Origin: an uncultured Clostridia bacterium
GTDB taxonomy: Bacteria; Bacillota; Clostridia; Oscillospirales; CAG-272
Direction: 5' to 3'
Assembly (NCBI GenBank): GCA_945929845.1
Contig: CAMEON010000007.1
Span: 1-54,134 of the forward strand
DNA length: 54,134 nucleotides
Made by a program: the position numbers and the translations under genes. Below are positions 34,849 through 42,778 of the stretch, in pieces (positions within the stretch are counted from its first letter, which is position 1; every line of letters starts with the position of its first letter). The notes under the pieces were generated by a model. The model did no database searches. It was not told where the DNA came from and was given only the letters and a program-made list of their open reading frames with translations.

Positions 34849-35277
34849 ATGTCCACATTTATGCAGAAGAAAGAGGCTGTGGTGCGTAAGTGGTATGTGA
34901 TCGATGCCGCTGACAAGCCCCTCGGCAAGACCGCTGTGGCCGCCGCTAACCTTTTGCGCGGGAAGAATGACCCTACCTTTACCCCCCATGTCGATTGCGG
35001 TCACTTCGTCATTGTCGTCAACGCTGATAAGGCCGTCCTGACCGGCAAGAAGATGACGGATAAGTACCACTACCATCATTCCGGCTACATCGGCGGCATG
35101 AAGAAGGTGCAGTACAAGACCCTGATGGAGACCCGCCCGGAGCTGGCTATGGAGCTGGCCGTGAAGGGTATGCTCCCTGACACCGTGATTGGCCGCAAGG
35201 CTTTCACCAGACTGAAGGTCTACGCAGGCGAAGCGCATAAGCACGAGGCCCAGAAGCCCGAGACTTATGAGGTTTGA
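34849..35277 (+). CDS. rplM: 50S ribosomal protein L13
   Basis: 142 residues, standard length. Family features: [48 protein letters not shown] split over residues ~14-60, the [20 protein letters not shown] segment near 80-100, and [35 protein letters not shown] near the end, given here in part. It is an assembly-initiating protein of the large subunit. GGAGG precedes the ATG. rpsI follows after 26 nt in the universally conserved rplM-rpsI pair. Confidence 0.98.
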   Translation: MSTFMQKKEAVVRKWYVIDAADKPLGKTAVAAANLLRGKNDPTFTPHVDCGHFVIVVNADKAVLTGKKMTDKYHYHHSGYIGGMKKVQYKTLMETRPELAMELAVKGMLPDTVIGRKAFTRLKVYAGEAHKHEAQKPETYEV

Positions 35278-35303
35278 TCAGAAGAAAGGAAGGACATAGC
35301 CCT

Positions 35304-35705
35304 ATGTATACAAGTGTAAAGCCCTACTTCTACGGCACCGGCCGCAGAAAGAAGTCCGTTGCCCGTGTGCGTCTGTATCCCGGTAGCGGGGAGATCACCA
35401 TCAACGGCCGCTCCATCGACGATTACTTCGGCCTTGAGACCCTGAAGCTGATCGTCAACCAGCCCTTTGGCGTGACCGGCACCACCGGTAAGTTCGACAT
35501 TGTCGCCAATGTCAAGGGCGGCGGTATCTCCGGCCAGGCCGGTGCTGTCCGCCACGGTGTCGCCCGTGCCCTCCTGAGTGCTGATCCCGAGTACCGTCCT
35601 GCACTGAAGGCCGCCGGTTTCCTGACCCGTGACCCTCGTATGAAGGAGAGAAAGAAGTACGGTCTGAAAGCCGCTCGTCGTGCGCCTCAGTTCAGCAAGC
35701 GCTGA
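35304..35705 (+). CDS. rpsI: 30S ribosomal protein S9
   Basis: 133 residues from the ATG at 35304 (GAAAGGAAGG upstream; an in-frame earlier ATA/ATC region is not a start). Family features: [20 protein letters not shown] at residues 8-27, [30 protein letters not shown], and the C-terminal tail [17 protein letters not shown] whose last Lys-Arg reaches the P-site tRNA. A strong terminator follows. Confidence 0.98.
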   Translation: MYTSVKPYFYGTGRRKKSVARVRLYPGSGEITINGRSIDDYFGLETLKLIVNQPFGVTGTTGKFDIVANVKGGGISGQAGAVRHGVARALLSADPEYRPALKAAGFLTRDPRMKERKKYGLKAARRAPQFSKR

Positions 35706-35731
35706 TCCTTACTTCTTACGATCAACCATCC

Positions 35732-35771
35732 ATCCCACCGGAAGTCCTGCGCTTTCGGTGGGATTTCTTTT
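35732..35771 (+). terminator. Terminator of rplM-rpsI
   Basis: ATCCCACCG (35732-35740) pairs with CGGTGGGAT (35756-35764), followed by TTCTTTT. Classical intrinsic terminator. Confidence 0.93.
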
Positions 35772-35839
35772 GCTCAAGTCGGACACACAGACGCTCAGAA
35801 CAATGGAAAATACCTGTTCTGACTGTAAAGAGCAGATAA

Positions 35840-36736
35840 TCATGCCCCGGCGTACTTCAGCCCGGCCAGCTCCTCCGCCGTGTAGGTGTAGTGCCGGCGG
35901 CAGAAGCGGCAGGTGATCTCCAACTCGGCGGGCTTTCCCTCCGCTACCTGCTCGTCCAACAGCTTCTGCACCTGGGCACGGCCCAAGGATGCCATGACAG
36001 CGTCCATCCGCTCCTTGGAGCAGTTGCACTTGTAGCCCACCGGCAGGCTGTCGAACACATCGTAAGGGATGTCCCGCAGAGCCACATCGGCAATGGCCTT
36101 GTTGTCCATACCCCGATCGATCATCTGACTGATATGGGCAAGGTCGGCGGCGTTGCGCTCCAGCAGGGAGACGGTCTGCTCGTCGGCAAAGGGGAGTAGC
36201 TGGATCAGCAGGCCACCCGCCGCCCGGCAGGTGTGGTCTGTGTCCACCAGCACGCCCAGGGCGCACAGGGTGGGGATCTGCTCGCTCTCGGCGTAGTAGG
36301 CGGTCACATCCTCCGCCACCTCCCCGCTGACAAGGGCCACCGACCCGTTGTCCGGGGTCTCTCCGCCCAGATCCTTCACTACCTGTAACAGTCCCTTGCG
36401 CCCGATCAAGCCGCCCACATTCAGCTTCCCGTCGGAGCGCAGGGGCAGGTCTGCCTCCGGGTGTTGGATATACCCCCGGACATTGCCCCGCCAGTCGCTG
36501 ACAGCCAGCACCCGACCGGCCGGGCCGTCCCCCTCCAGGGACAGTGTCAGGGAGTCGGTCTCCTCTCCCAGCATACTGCCCATCATGGAGGCCACCGTCA
36601 GCACCCGGCCCAGAGCCGCCGTGGCGGTGGGGGAGGGGTGATGGCAGTCAATGGCGGCATTGACCATATCCGTGGAATGAATGACATGGATCCGGGCACT
36701 TCCGTCCCGGGTCATGGCACGAAGGATTTCGCTCAT
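35840..36736 (-). CDS. hslO: Redox-regulated chaperone Hsp33
   Basis: 298 residues from the ATG at 36736 (AAAGGAAAGG upstream). Hsp33 is a holdase switched on by oxidation: in reduced cells zinc is bound by four cysteines near the C-terminus. Here these are Cys237 and Cys239 ([11 protein letters not shown]) and Cys276 and Cys279 (TCRFCRR), complete. The N-terminal domain has the family stretches [19 protein letters not shown] and [17 protein letters not shown]. It lies downstream of the methyltransferase on the minus strand with a 47-nt gap, so the two may share a transcript. An oxygen-sensitive anaerobe would use it against oxidative and bleach stress. Confidence 0.96.
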   Translation of the reverse strand: MSEILRAMTRDGSARIHVIHSTDMVNAAIDCHHPSPTATAALGRVLTVASMMGSMLGEETDSLTLSLEGDGPAGRVLAVSDWRGNVRGYIQHPEADLPLRSDGKLNVGGLIGRKGLLQVVKDLGGETPDNGSVALVSGEVAEDVTAYYAESEQIPTLCALGVLVDTDHTCRAAGGLLIQLLPFADEQTVSLLERNAADLAHISQMIDRGMDNKAIADVALRDIPYDVFDSLPVGYKCNCSKERMDAVMASLGRAQVQKLLDEQVAEGKPAELEITCRFCRRHYTYTAEELAGLKYAGA

Positions 36737-36783
36737 AGAATCAACCTTTCCTTTCAGGAAATTACTACTTTCAGAACAAACAC

Positions 36784-37644
36784 TCACGCCCGATCGGCGT
36801 TGAGGTACCAGTCCCCGGTCTTGCGGGTGCGGGCCACCAGGTGCCACCGCTCCGCCTCTGGCGTGGGGGCATGGAAGTCGGTATCACCGAACAACCCACA
36901 GACATCGAACCCAGCCCGATCCAGGGCTTTCCGCAGCTCGGCCTCGGTGTAGCACCGCTCGGTCTGCTCCTCATCGGAGCGGGTGTACCGCCCGTCAGCG
37001 CCCTCCACGAAAAGGGAGAGGTAAAAGCGGCACAGCCTTGTGGAAGGGTCGTACTGATTCTGCCAGCCGCAGAAAACAGACGGAACTGCTTCATCATCTG
37101 CACCCGCCTCCTCCAGAATGTAGGCATTGTTCCCGTAGACATGTTCAAACTTCCAGGGGCTGTTGACATCAAAGATCAGAAGCCCGCCGGGAGCCAGGTA
37201 CAGGTACAGGCAGGCGAGGCAGGCATCCAGGTCTCCCTCGCCGCACAGGTAGTTCATGCTGTCCAGACAGCACACGGCGGCGTCCACCGTGCCGTACAGC
37301 TCGAAGGAACGCATATCCTGCTGGAGGAACAGGGGTGTGGTCACGCCCTCAGGCAACTCCTCCCCGCCGGTCCTGTCCAGGATGGCGATGGTGCGGTCGG
37401 TGGATTTCCGGTACGCCTCCGCCAGCATGTCCGCACTGCCGTCTATGCCGATCATGTCATAGCCCCGGTCAGCCAGGGGAAAGGTCATCCGCCCGGTACC
37501 ACAGGCCAGATCCAGGACGATGCGGGGGCGGGCAGGCAGGTACCTGTCAAAGCAGGCTTCCAGAAAACTGCTCCAGCGTTCATAATCGATCTCCCCGTTC
37601 AGCCTGTCGTACACACTGGCCAGGGTGCGGTATCCATCGTACAC
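36784..37644 (-). CDS. Class I SAM-dependent methyltransferase
   Basis: 286 residues from a GTG at 37644 with GAGG just upstream. The SAM-binding motif I is [16 protein letters not shown] at residues ~43-58, followed by [12 protein letters not shown] (acidic ribose contact), [26 protein letters not shown] (motif IV region), and [24 protein letters not shown], typical of small-molecule methyltransferases of the Firmicutes YqeM/Methyltransf_25 sort. Substrate unknown. A promoter lies at 37684-37712. Confidence 0.85.
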   Translation of the reverse strand: MYDGYRTLASVYDRLNGEIDYERWSSFLEACFDRYLPARPRIVLDLACGTGRMTFPLADRGYDMIGIDGSADMLAEAYRKSTDRTIAILDRTGGEELPEGVTTPLFLQQDMRSFELYGTVDAAVCCLDSMNYLCGEGDLDACLACLYLYLAPGGLLIFDVNSPWKFEHVYGNNAYILEEAGADDEAVPSVFCGWQNQYDPSTRLCRFYLSLFVEGADGRYTRSDEEQTERCYTEAELRKALDRAGFDVCGLFGDTDFHAPTPEAERWHLVARTRKTGDWYLNADRA

Positions 37645-37683
37645 GGTGCCTCATCTTCCTTCCATATCAGAATATCAATAAAA

Positions 37684-37712
37684 ATTATAGCACATTTCCA
37701 CGGTAAAGTAAA
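37684..37712 (-). promoter_or_regulatory. Promoter of the methyltransferase-hslO unit
   Basis: On the minus strand TTTACT (37707-37712) and TATAAT (37684-37689), 17-bp spacer, 39 nt before the GTG start. Confidence 0.8.
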
Positions 37713-37779
37713 GGGAAATCCGGAAATTCCGAGAAAACAGTTTTCCGTGTGTGTTCCCGTTCGGCCACTGCATAGAAAT

Positions 37780-37807
37780 GCACTGACACTGCGGGCAGTG
37801 CCAGTGC
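37780..37807 (-). terminator. Hairpin downstream of the solute-binding lipoprotein gene
   Basis: GCACTG-A-CACTGC-GG-GCAGTG-C-CAGTGC is a 12-bp stem interrupted by one mismatch with a 2-nt loop. On the minus strand it is followed by ATTTCTAT, a weak U-tract, so it is a probable terminator. Confidence 0.6.
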
Positions 37808-37837
37808 AACCGGTTTCCTGTATCAAGCGGGATACCG

Positions 37838-39292
37838 TTACTCGAACAGTTTATTCAGAGCCTTTTCGGCTGTGTCGGTGTTTTTCTTGAACAAGGAGGA
37901 CACATCGGTGGTCCCATTATGTACAAAGTTGGGGATGGCATACAGAAGCGGATCCATGCTCTTAGCGGCACTGCTGAAGACCAGACCCAGGTCAGACACC
38001 TGAGAGTTCCAGATGATGTTCAGCATCTCCACATCCTCCGGCGCGTCGGCGATCTTGGCACCCAGCAAGGTCTCATAGAAGGACTCCTTCACCGGGTCGG
38101 ACCAGAAGGCCAGCATCTCCAGCACATCGCTGACCATATCCATGTCGTCGACATTGGTATTGGGGACGGTCAGAAGCCCGTTCCAGTTCAGCGTCATGTA
38201 GTTCTCCTGCTGGGAATCGTACAGGGGGTAGGGCAAGACGCCGACTTTGACAGACTCCTCCTTGTACTGGATCAGGTCGAAGTTGTTGACCATTTCAAAC
38301 AGCAATCGGTTGCTGGTCAGATTGATACGCTTGTCGGCGGGCACATCATGGAAGTACATATAGCAACTGTTGGTCTTGTTGAAGGCCACCAATTGCTCCA
38401 CCACGGACAGGTACTTGTTCTGATTATCCACCAAGGGGGCGACATACAGCTCGCCGGTCGTATCGTCCTTATCCACCAACTTGATGTCACTGGATGTCAT
38501 GAAGCTGATCAGGGGCACCCACTGAAGACCGCCAAAGCCATAGGTATCCTTCTCGTCCCACTTGCCATCTCCGTTGTCCTCGCTGACCATGGAGGCGACC
38601 TCGATCATCTTGCTAAGGGTCCACTGCTTGTTGCGCACCATGGTGTACAGATCGGAATCCAGGGCGGGCAGGTAGTTCTTCATCATATCCTTGTTGAAGG
38701 CCAGGAGGTAGACATTGGACAGGCAGAAATCGTTGTACCCGCAGTACATGGCATCATTGACAGACAAATCCTCCATCAGGTTGCGGTTCCAGTAGGATCC
38801 ATCCAGGTTGATGGAATCAAAATCCTGGAAGTCCAGGAAGTACCCGCTGGAGATCATGGAAGCCACATCGATGTACACATGGGTCATGAGCAGCTGGTAC
38901 TCATTATCACCGGTGGTGCAACATCTCTTTACATCGGCGGAATACTCCAGATAGCTGCCGCCGTCCTTGGGAATGATGTCGACACCCAGGTAATCTTTGA
39001 TTTTCATCATGCGCTCATACAGGCGGTCGTTCAAGTCGTTTCCCACCTCACGGTCTTCCTCGGTGACAAAGTAATACCCCTTGCGGAAGATGTCGGAGCA
39101 GTAGATGGCGGTGAAATCCCGGTTGTAGTTGGTTTTCTCCACCTCGGGGAAGTAGGCATCGGTTTGAGCCTCGGTTTGCCCCTTGCCGCTTTCCTCGGCG
39201 CCTGTTTTGTCGCCGTTGGCACAAGACGCAAACGGGATGATCATACAGACTACCAGTAAAAGAAGCAGTACACGGGTTGCTACAGCTTTCAT
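37838..39292 (-). CDS. Orphan extracellular solute-binding lipoprotein
   Basis: 484 residues. Lipoprotein signal with lipobox FASC (Cys24), then an acidic linker. The body resembles family 1 sugar-type ABC solute-binding proteins: YYFVTEEDREVGNDLNDRLYERM, LAFNKDMMKNYLPALDSDLYTMV, a Ca-loop-like DNGDGKWDEKDTYGFGG near residue 245 as seen in Gram-positive members, and GVLPYPLYDSQQENYMTLNW near 345. No permease or ATPase gene is nearby, so it either serves a transporter encoded elsewhere or has another surface role. GAGGAGG precedes the ATG. Confidence 0.8.
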   Translation of the reverse strand: MKAVATRVLLLLLVVCMIIPFASCANGDKTGAEESGKGQTEAQTDAYFPEVEKTNYNRDFTAIYCSDIFRKGYYFVTEEDREVGNDLNDRLYERMMKIKDYLGVDIIPKDGGSYLEYSADVKRCCTTGDNEYQLLMTHVYIDVASMISSGYFLDFQDFDSINLDGSYWNRNLMEDLSVNDAMYCGYNDFCLSNVYLLAFNKDMMKNYLPALDSDLYTMVRNKQWTLSKMIEVASMVSEDNGDGKWDEKDTYGFGGLQWVPLISFMTSSDIKLVDKDDTTGELYVAPLVDNQNKYLSVVEQLVAFNKTNSCYMYFHDVPADKRINLTSNRLLFEMVNNFDLIQYKEESVKVGVLPYPLYDSQQENYMTLNWNGLLTVPNTNVDDMDMVSDVLEMLAFWSDPVKESFYETLLGAKIADAPEDVEMLNIIWNSQVSDLGLVFSSAAKSMDPLLYAIPNFVHNGTTDVSSLFKKNTDTAEKALNKLFE

Positions 39293-39328
39293 TGCAAATC
39301 CTCCTCTTTTTTATGCAATATCACTTGT

Positions 39329-39357
39329 ATTCTACCACAAAAAAGCACCTTTGTCAA
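39329..39357 (-). promoter_or_regulatory. Promoter of the solute-binding lipoprotein gene
   Basis: On the minus strand TTGACA (39352-39357) and TAGAAT (39329-39334), 17-bp spacer. It lies 36 nt before the start codon and just after the stop of the 70-codon ORF. Confidence 0.85.
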
Positions 39358-39379
39358 TGGGGGGCGGCTATTTTATTGG

Positions 39380-39592
39380 TCAACATTCAACATTCACCAG
39401 AAGTCCCTGCTGGGACAGTTCAAGAAGCCCCGCATAGGCTTCCGCCACGGCATCGGCATCGTATTTGGCCAGGGCATAGCGCAGAGCCGTGGGACAGTCC
39501 GGGGACAGGGGCAGGGTGACGGCGGCCAGCATTTTCTTTTGCAGGGAGGACAGCACCACCCCGCTGTTTCCGTTTTCCTTGAGCTTTACCAT
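39380..39592 (-). CDS. 70-residue protein resembling the N-terminus of a radical-SAM peptide maturase
   Basis: Small ORF with a strong ribosome site (AGGAG nine nucleotides before ATG at 39592), so translation is likely. The C-terminal half, LRYALAKYDADAVAEAYAGL then LELSQQGLLVN, looks like the peptide-binding N-terminal domain of SCIFF/ScfB-type radical SAM maturases (pattern KYP-x-x-x-V-x-EAY-x-E-L-x-E-L-x-x-x-GLLF). The radical SAM CxxxCxxC domain is absent: the frame stops and a promoter for the next gene follows. Its position after yajC and the TIGR04086-like gene is where scfA-scfB sit in many Clostridia. Most likely a remnant or a stand-alone domain. The assignment is tentative. Confidence 0.5.
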   Translation of the reverse strand: MVKLKENGNSGVVLSSLQKKMLAAVTLPLSPDCPTALRYALAKYDADAVAEAYAGLLELSQQGLLVNVEC

Positions 39593-39618
39593 AACACTTT
39601 TCTCCTATTAAGCAGTGT

Positions 39619-39639
39619 GGCCGGGTCGCAGGCCCGGCC
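39619..39639 (-). other. Intergenic hairpin before the 70-codon ORF
   Basis: GGCCGGG (39619-39625) and CCCGGCC (39633-39639) form a perfect 7-bp stem without a U-run, lying between the membrane-protein stop and the ribosome site of the small ORF. Confidence 0.55.
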
Positions 39640-39660
39640 GTGCAGGTGGAATCGGAGACC

Positions 39661-40242
39661 CTATCTCCGCCTGCCAATGATGGCCCCCAGCAGGGCCAGA
39701 ACCACCACCCCGGCGTGCAGTCCGAAGGAGGCGGGGCCGGACAGTCCCGGGGTCAGGGCTGATCGGGTGCTGTCACGCAACAGAAGGGAGACCCCGAAGA
39801 GCAGAAGGGTCAGCAGGATCCCCAGCAGAAGGCCGCACAGGGCCGGGGCGACCCGCCCCCGGCGGGCACTGACGAAACCGCCGCAAAGGGCAGTCAGAGC
39901 CAGAGCGCACAGCCCCAGGGGGGTGATCAGCCGGTCAGGATCCGGGTTGGCATAAGCTACACCGGCGGCGACCAGCAGAAAGATCAGCCCCAGTACCGCT
40001 GTGACCGGTAGGGCGAACAGGGAAGCCCGCAGAGCCGTGGCGAAGCGCCCGGTCTCCTCAACAGACTCTCTCGCCCCGTCAGCGGCACTGTCGGACAGGC
40101 GGGGGGCGGGCAGACCCTGGTGGGCTGTGGTGCGCCGTGAGCCGGTATGCCCCCGGGAGCGGGATGAGGCATACCCACGATTGGTATGGGTACGCTGGGC
40201 GGCGGTTCTGGTGCCCGCCCGGGAAGACGAAAAGTCGCTCAT
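39661..40242 (-). CDS. TIGR04086-like membrane protein
   Basis: 193 residues from the ATG at 40242 (GGGAGG eight nucleotides upstream; the ATG at 40248 is too close). The first ~65 residues are a Ser/Arg/Thr-rich polar tail; then four hydrophobic segments: around LFALPVTAVLGLIFLLVAAG, LGLCALALTALCGGFVSA, ALCGLLLGILLTLLLFGV and the last 25 residues. Length, four-helix pattern with GGF-x-SAR between helices 2 and 3, and position directly downstream of yajC match the TIGR04086 family, which as I recall is restricted to clostridia and linked to the SCIFF peptide system. Function unknown. Confidence 0.75.
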   Translation of the reverse strand: MSDFSSSRAGTRTAAQRTHTNRGYASSRSRGHTGSRRTTAHQGLPAPRLSDSAADGARESVEETGRFATALRASLFALPVTAVLGLIFLLVAAGVAYANPDPDRLITPLGLCALALTALCGGFVSARRGRVAPALCGLLLGILLTLLLFGVSLLLRDSTRSALTPGLSGPASFGLHAGVVVLALLGAIIGRRR

Positions 40243-40316
40243 ACACATTTCCTCCCAAAGTAAGGACTGTTTTATCCTATGCCATGGGAGGAAAGATAAG
40301 AACTACCTGTATGAAA

Positions 40317-40637
40317 TCAATCCTGTGCGTCTTCGGCTTTGACATCCACCCGGCTGACAGCCGACTTGAGGATGCGGATATGGGTGCGGTCATGGCTGGT
40401 CTCCAGCACCAGTGTCTCGTCCTTGATGCTGATGACCTTCCCGATGATGCCACCGATGGTGGTGATCTCATCGCCGACCTGTAGGTTATTCCGCATATTG
40501 TTGGCTTCTTTTTCCTGCTTCTTGCTGGGCCGGATCATGACAAAGTACATGACCACCAGAAGACCGACCATCAGAACAAGGGTTATCCAGGAGCCGCTTG
40601 TACCCGTGCCGTCAAGGAGCATAAGGCTGTTTATCAT
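40317..40637 (-). CDS. yajC: Preprotein translocase accessory subunit YajC
   Basis: 106 residues. One N-terminal membrane helix (SWITLVLMVGLLVVMYFVMI), then the family signature RPSKKQEKEANNMRNNLQVGDEITTIGGIIGKVISI split over residues ~36-71, and a short charged tail. YajC associates with SecDF at the Sec translocon. GGAGGT ribosome site. In this window secD/secF are not adjacent. It is the first gene of the minus-strand unit continuing into the TIGR04086-like gene. Confidence 0.95.
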   Translation of the reverse strand: MINSLMLLDGTGTSGSWITLVLMVGLLVVMYFVMIRPSKKQEKEANNMRNNLQVGDEITTIGGIIGKVISIKDETLVLETSHDRTHIRILKSAVSRVDVKAEDAQD

Positions 40638-40669
40638 ATTCTTTTTACCTCCAGAGGAACTTCCTGCTT

Positions 40670-40698
40670 ATTATACCTCTCTGACCGTAAAATATCAA
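40670..40698 (-). promoter_or_regulatory. Promoter of yajC and downstream genes
   Basis: On the minus strand TTGATA (40693-40698) and TATAAT (40670-40675), 17-bp spacer, about 30 nt before the yajC start codon. Confidence 0.85.
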
Positions 40699-40747
40699 TA
40701 GATGATTTGTAAATATTTATTGTGGCTGTGCGGAAAGGCCGCAGTTC

Positions 40748-40997
40748 GTCACAGTTCAGCCGCCCCCATAGATACGCTCCCTTTTCCACCGTAGAGCGGG
40801 GCGAGGGGCCCCGCGAAGGCGTTTCTGCTATTTTGAGCAACAGCAACGCTGGCTTCTCTGGGAAAATGACAGTAAATATATGACAGAATAACGCTCCGAA
40901 TCATTCACAATACCTGTTTTGAAAGTTCTTGAGGGGTGTGGGGAACTTCTTTCAAGAAGTTTCCCACCGTATCCCCATCCCTCACCTGAACTGTAAC
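40748..40997. repeat. MITE-like interspersed repeat, copy 2 of family A
   Basis: 250 bp, inverted relative to copy 1 at 12717-12975. Ends are GTCACAGTTCA (40748-40758) and TGAACTGTAAC (40987-40997), complementary except one position. It contains the 29-bp block identical to copy 1 (40773-40801 here) and a 14-bp hairpin with a TC loop (40938-40967) whose bases differ from copy 1 but keep pairing. It lies between the divergent promoters of yajC and the 41108 gene; no coding capacity is seen. Confidence 0.8.
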
Positions 40998-41037
40998 CCT
41001 TTTTCGGCAGTTCCTGCGACAATTTTGCACAGGGTAC

Positions 41038-41066
41038 TGGACAAGCAGAAAAAAATGTGCTATACT
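41038..41066 (+). promoter_or_regulatory. Promoter of the 41108 gene
   Basis: TGGACA (41038-41043), 17-bp spacer, TATACT (41061-41066). Confidence 0.75.
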
Positions 41067-41107
41067 ATTATTGTATACTTAAGCTGTTACAAGGGGGGGT
41101 ATCCGTC

Positions 41108-41704
41108 ATGGAGTTGTCTGCGCAAGAGAAGAAAGCCACTGCCGCTTCCGGCAGGAGACGGGCGTACCGCTTCAGCATTCTGCGGGTTCTGACCTTCAGT
41201 GTGTGCATGGCGTTGCTTATTGCTTTTGAACTGTACTGTTACCACACGGTCTTTGATTCCTTTCACGACGATCTGATCGAGGCGGGAAAGAAAAGCTCTG
41301 CCTGGATCGAGAATCAGCTGGCATTCATGCTCCCCTTTATCACCATAGCTCTGTTCCAGTACCTGGTGTACCGGAAGGACGACAGGGAGGACGGCGTATT
41401 CCAGCGGGAGAAAGCCTGGGAAATTTTCTGCGTGGCTCTGCTTGTGTACGGCGTGCTTCTGCCGGTGGTCGGCCATATGAGCCGCACAGCCTATGAGGCC
41501 GCTCTGGCCGCCGGAGAGCGCATCCCCACCACGGCTGGCGGGGTAGACGAGACCCTGCTCATGACGGTACAGGAGTGGTTTATCCGCCTGACTGTGCCGC
41601 TCATGCTCCTGGGCGTGTATCACGGCGCACGGGCAAGCCGGGAAGCAGAGGATGCCGCCCTGGCCGCCGGTGCAGGTGAAGAAGGGGAGGTGGTTCCCTC
41701 ATGA
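41108..41704 (+). CDS. Small integral membrane protein, unknown family
   Basis: 198 residues from the ATG at 41108, after GGGGGG. Four hydrophobic segments: around residues 24-45 (ILRVLTFSVCMALLIAFELY), 70-85 (LAFMLPFITIALFQYLV), 105-122 (IFCVALLVYGVLLPVVG) and 155-172 (FIRLTVPLMLLGVY), with polar, charged ends and an Ala/Glu-rich tail. I do not recognise the family. The stop overlaps the start of the following hydrolase gene by 4 nt, so they are translationally coupled. Confidence 0.7.
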   Translation: MELSAQEKKATAASGRRRAYRFSILRVLTFSVCMALLIAFELYCYHTVFDSFHDDLIEAGKKSSAWIENQLAFMLPFITIALFQYLVYRKDDREDGVFQREKAWEIFCVALLVYGVLLPVVGHMSRTAYEAALAAGERIPTTAGGVDETLLMTVQEWFIRLTVPLMLLGVYHGARASREAEDAALAAGAGEEGEVVPS

Positions 41705-42750
41705 AAAAGACAAACCGGAAGTGCACTTCCTCCGCCCGGCCTGCCATTCTGTGCGGTGCCGCAGTCGGCTCGCTGGCCCTCTGCCTGTACCTGTACACCG
41801 ACATCCTGACCACTGTCATCGCCCGCCGCCGTTCCAGGGTACTGGAACGCCTGACAAAGAAGAAGGATGCGCCCATCGACCCGGATGCAGAGATCATCCG
41901 CCACTCGGAGGAGGTCATGCGCTCCCTGCCCACCGAGGCCGTGTCCATCACCGCCCGGGATGGCACACCCCTGCGGGGTCACTGGTACCACGCAGAGTCC
42001 CCCCGGCGACTGCTCATCATGGTGCATGGCTGGCACAGCACCTGGCGCATCAACTTCGGCACCAGTGCTCCCTTCTACCACGGTTGCGGCTGTGAACTGC
42101 TGTTCATAGAACAGCGGTGCCACGGGGAGAGCGGCGGAAAAATGATCTCCTACGGCATCAAGGAACGCTTCGATGTACTGGACTGGCTGGACTACGCCCA
42201 GTCCGTCCACCCGGAGTTACCGGTCTACCTGTGCGGGCTGTCCATGGGGGCTTCCACCGTGCTGATGACCGCCGGGGAGCCTGTAGCGGATCGGGTCACA
42301 GCCGTAATCGCCGACTGCGGTTACACTTCCCCCAAGGAGGTGGTAGCCGCCAGCGTCAAAAAGCGCATCGGGCCGGCCACCGGGCCTACCATGGCCGCCG
42401 TGAATCTCAACTGCCGCCTGCGGGGCGGCTTCGGGCTGGATGATTACTCCACCCTGACCGCCATGGATCGGGATACGGACATTCCGGTGCTGTTTATCCA
42501 CGGGGATGCTGATACCTTGGTGCCCTGTCGCATGAGCATGGAGAATTACATCGCCTGCCGGGCACCCAAGGAGCTGTATATTGTCCACGACGCACCCCAT
42601 GCCACCGCCTATCTCAAGGAGACGGAAGCGTACCAAGCTCGGGTGAAACAGTTCTTTGCCACCTGGGACCACCGCCTTGACCGCTCGAACCGTGCTGGAG
42701 AAGCCGGGGACAACCATCCGGAAGCCGTTGCGCATACGGAGATGGAATGA
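41701..42750 (+). CDS. Membrane-anchored alpha/beta hydrolase
   Basis: 349 residues. An N-terminal hydrophobic segment (ILCGAAVGSLALCLYLY, residues ~16-32) anchors it. The hydrolase domain follows: oxyanion region MVHGWHSTWR near 105, nucleophile elbow GLSMGAS near 182, acid region LFIHGDADTLVP near 265 and catalytic His in HDAPHATAYL near 300. This is the YqkD/FrsA-like group of Gram-positive hydrolases, substrate unknown. ATGA overlap with the previous gene; the AI-2E permease gene follows 28 nt later. Confidence 0.85.
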   Translation: MKKTNRKCTSSARPAILCGAAVGSLALCLYLYTDILTTVIARRRSRVLERLTKKKDAPIDPDAEIIRHSEEVMRSLPTEAVSITARDGTPLRGHWYHAESPRRLLIMVHGWHSTWRINFGTSAPFYHGCGCELLFIEQRCHGESGGKMISYGIKERFDVLDWLDYAQSVHPELPVYLCGLSMGASTVLMTAGEPVADRVTAVIADCGYTSPKEVVAASVKKRIGPATGPTMAAVNLNCRLRGGFGLDDYSTLTAMDRDTDIPVLFIHGDADTLVPCRMSMENYIACRAPKELYIVHDAPHATAYLKETEAYQARVKQFFATWDHRLDRSNRAGEAGDNHPEAVAHTEME

Positions 42751-42778
42751 AGACAAAACAAAAAGGAGAATGACCGAA

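Noticed and set aside
37765-37810. CACTGC repeats as a CRISPR-like or iteron array
   Set aside because: They form a single hairpin, best read as a terminator-like stem.
37919-39259. 446-codon open frame on the plus strand opposite the solute-binding lipoprotein
   Set aside because: Val/Gly/His-rich antisense translation with no domain; the minus-strand lipoprotein has signal peptide, ribosome site and promoter.
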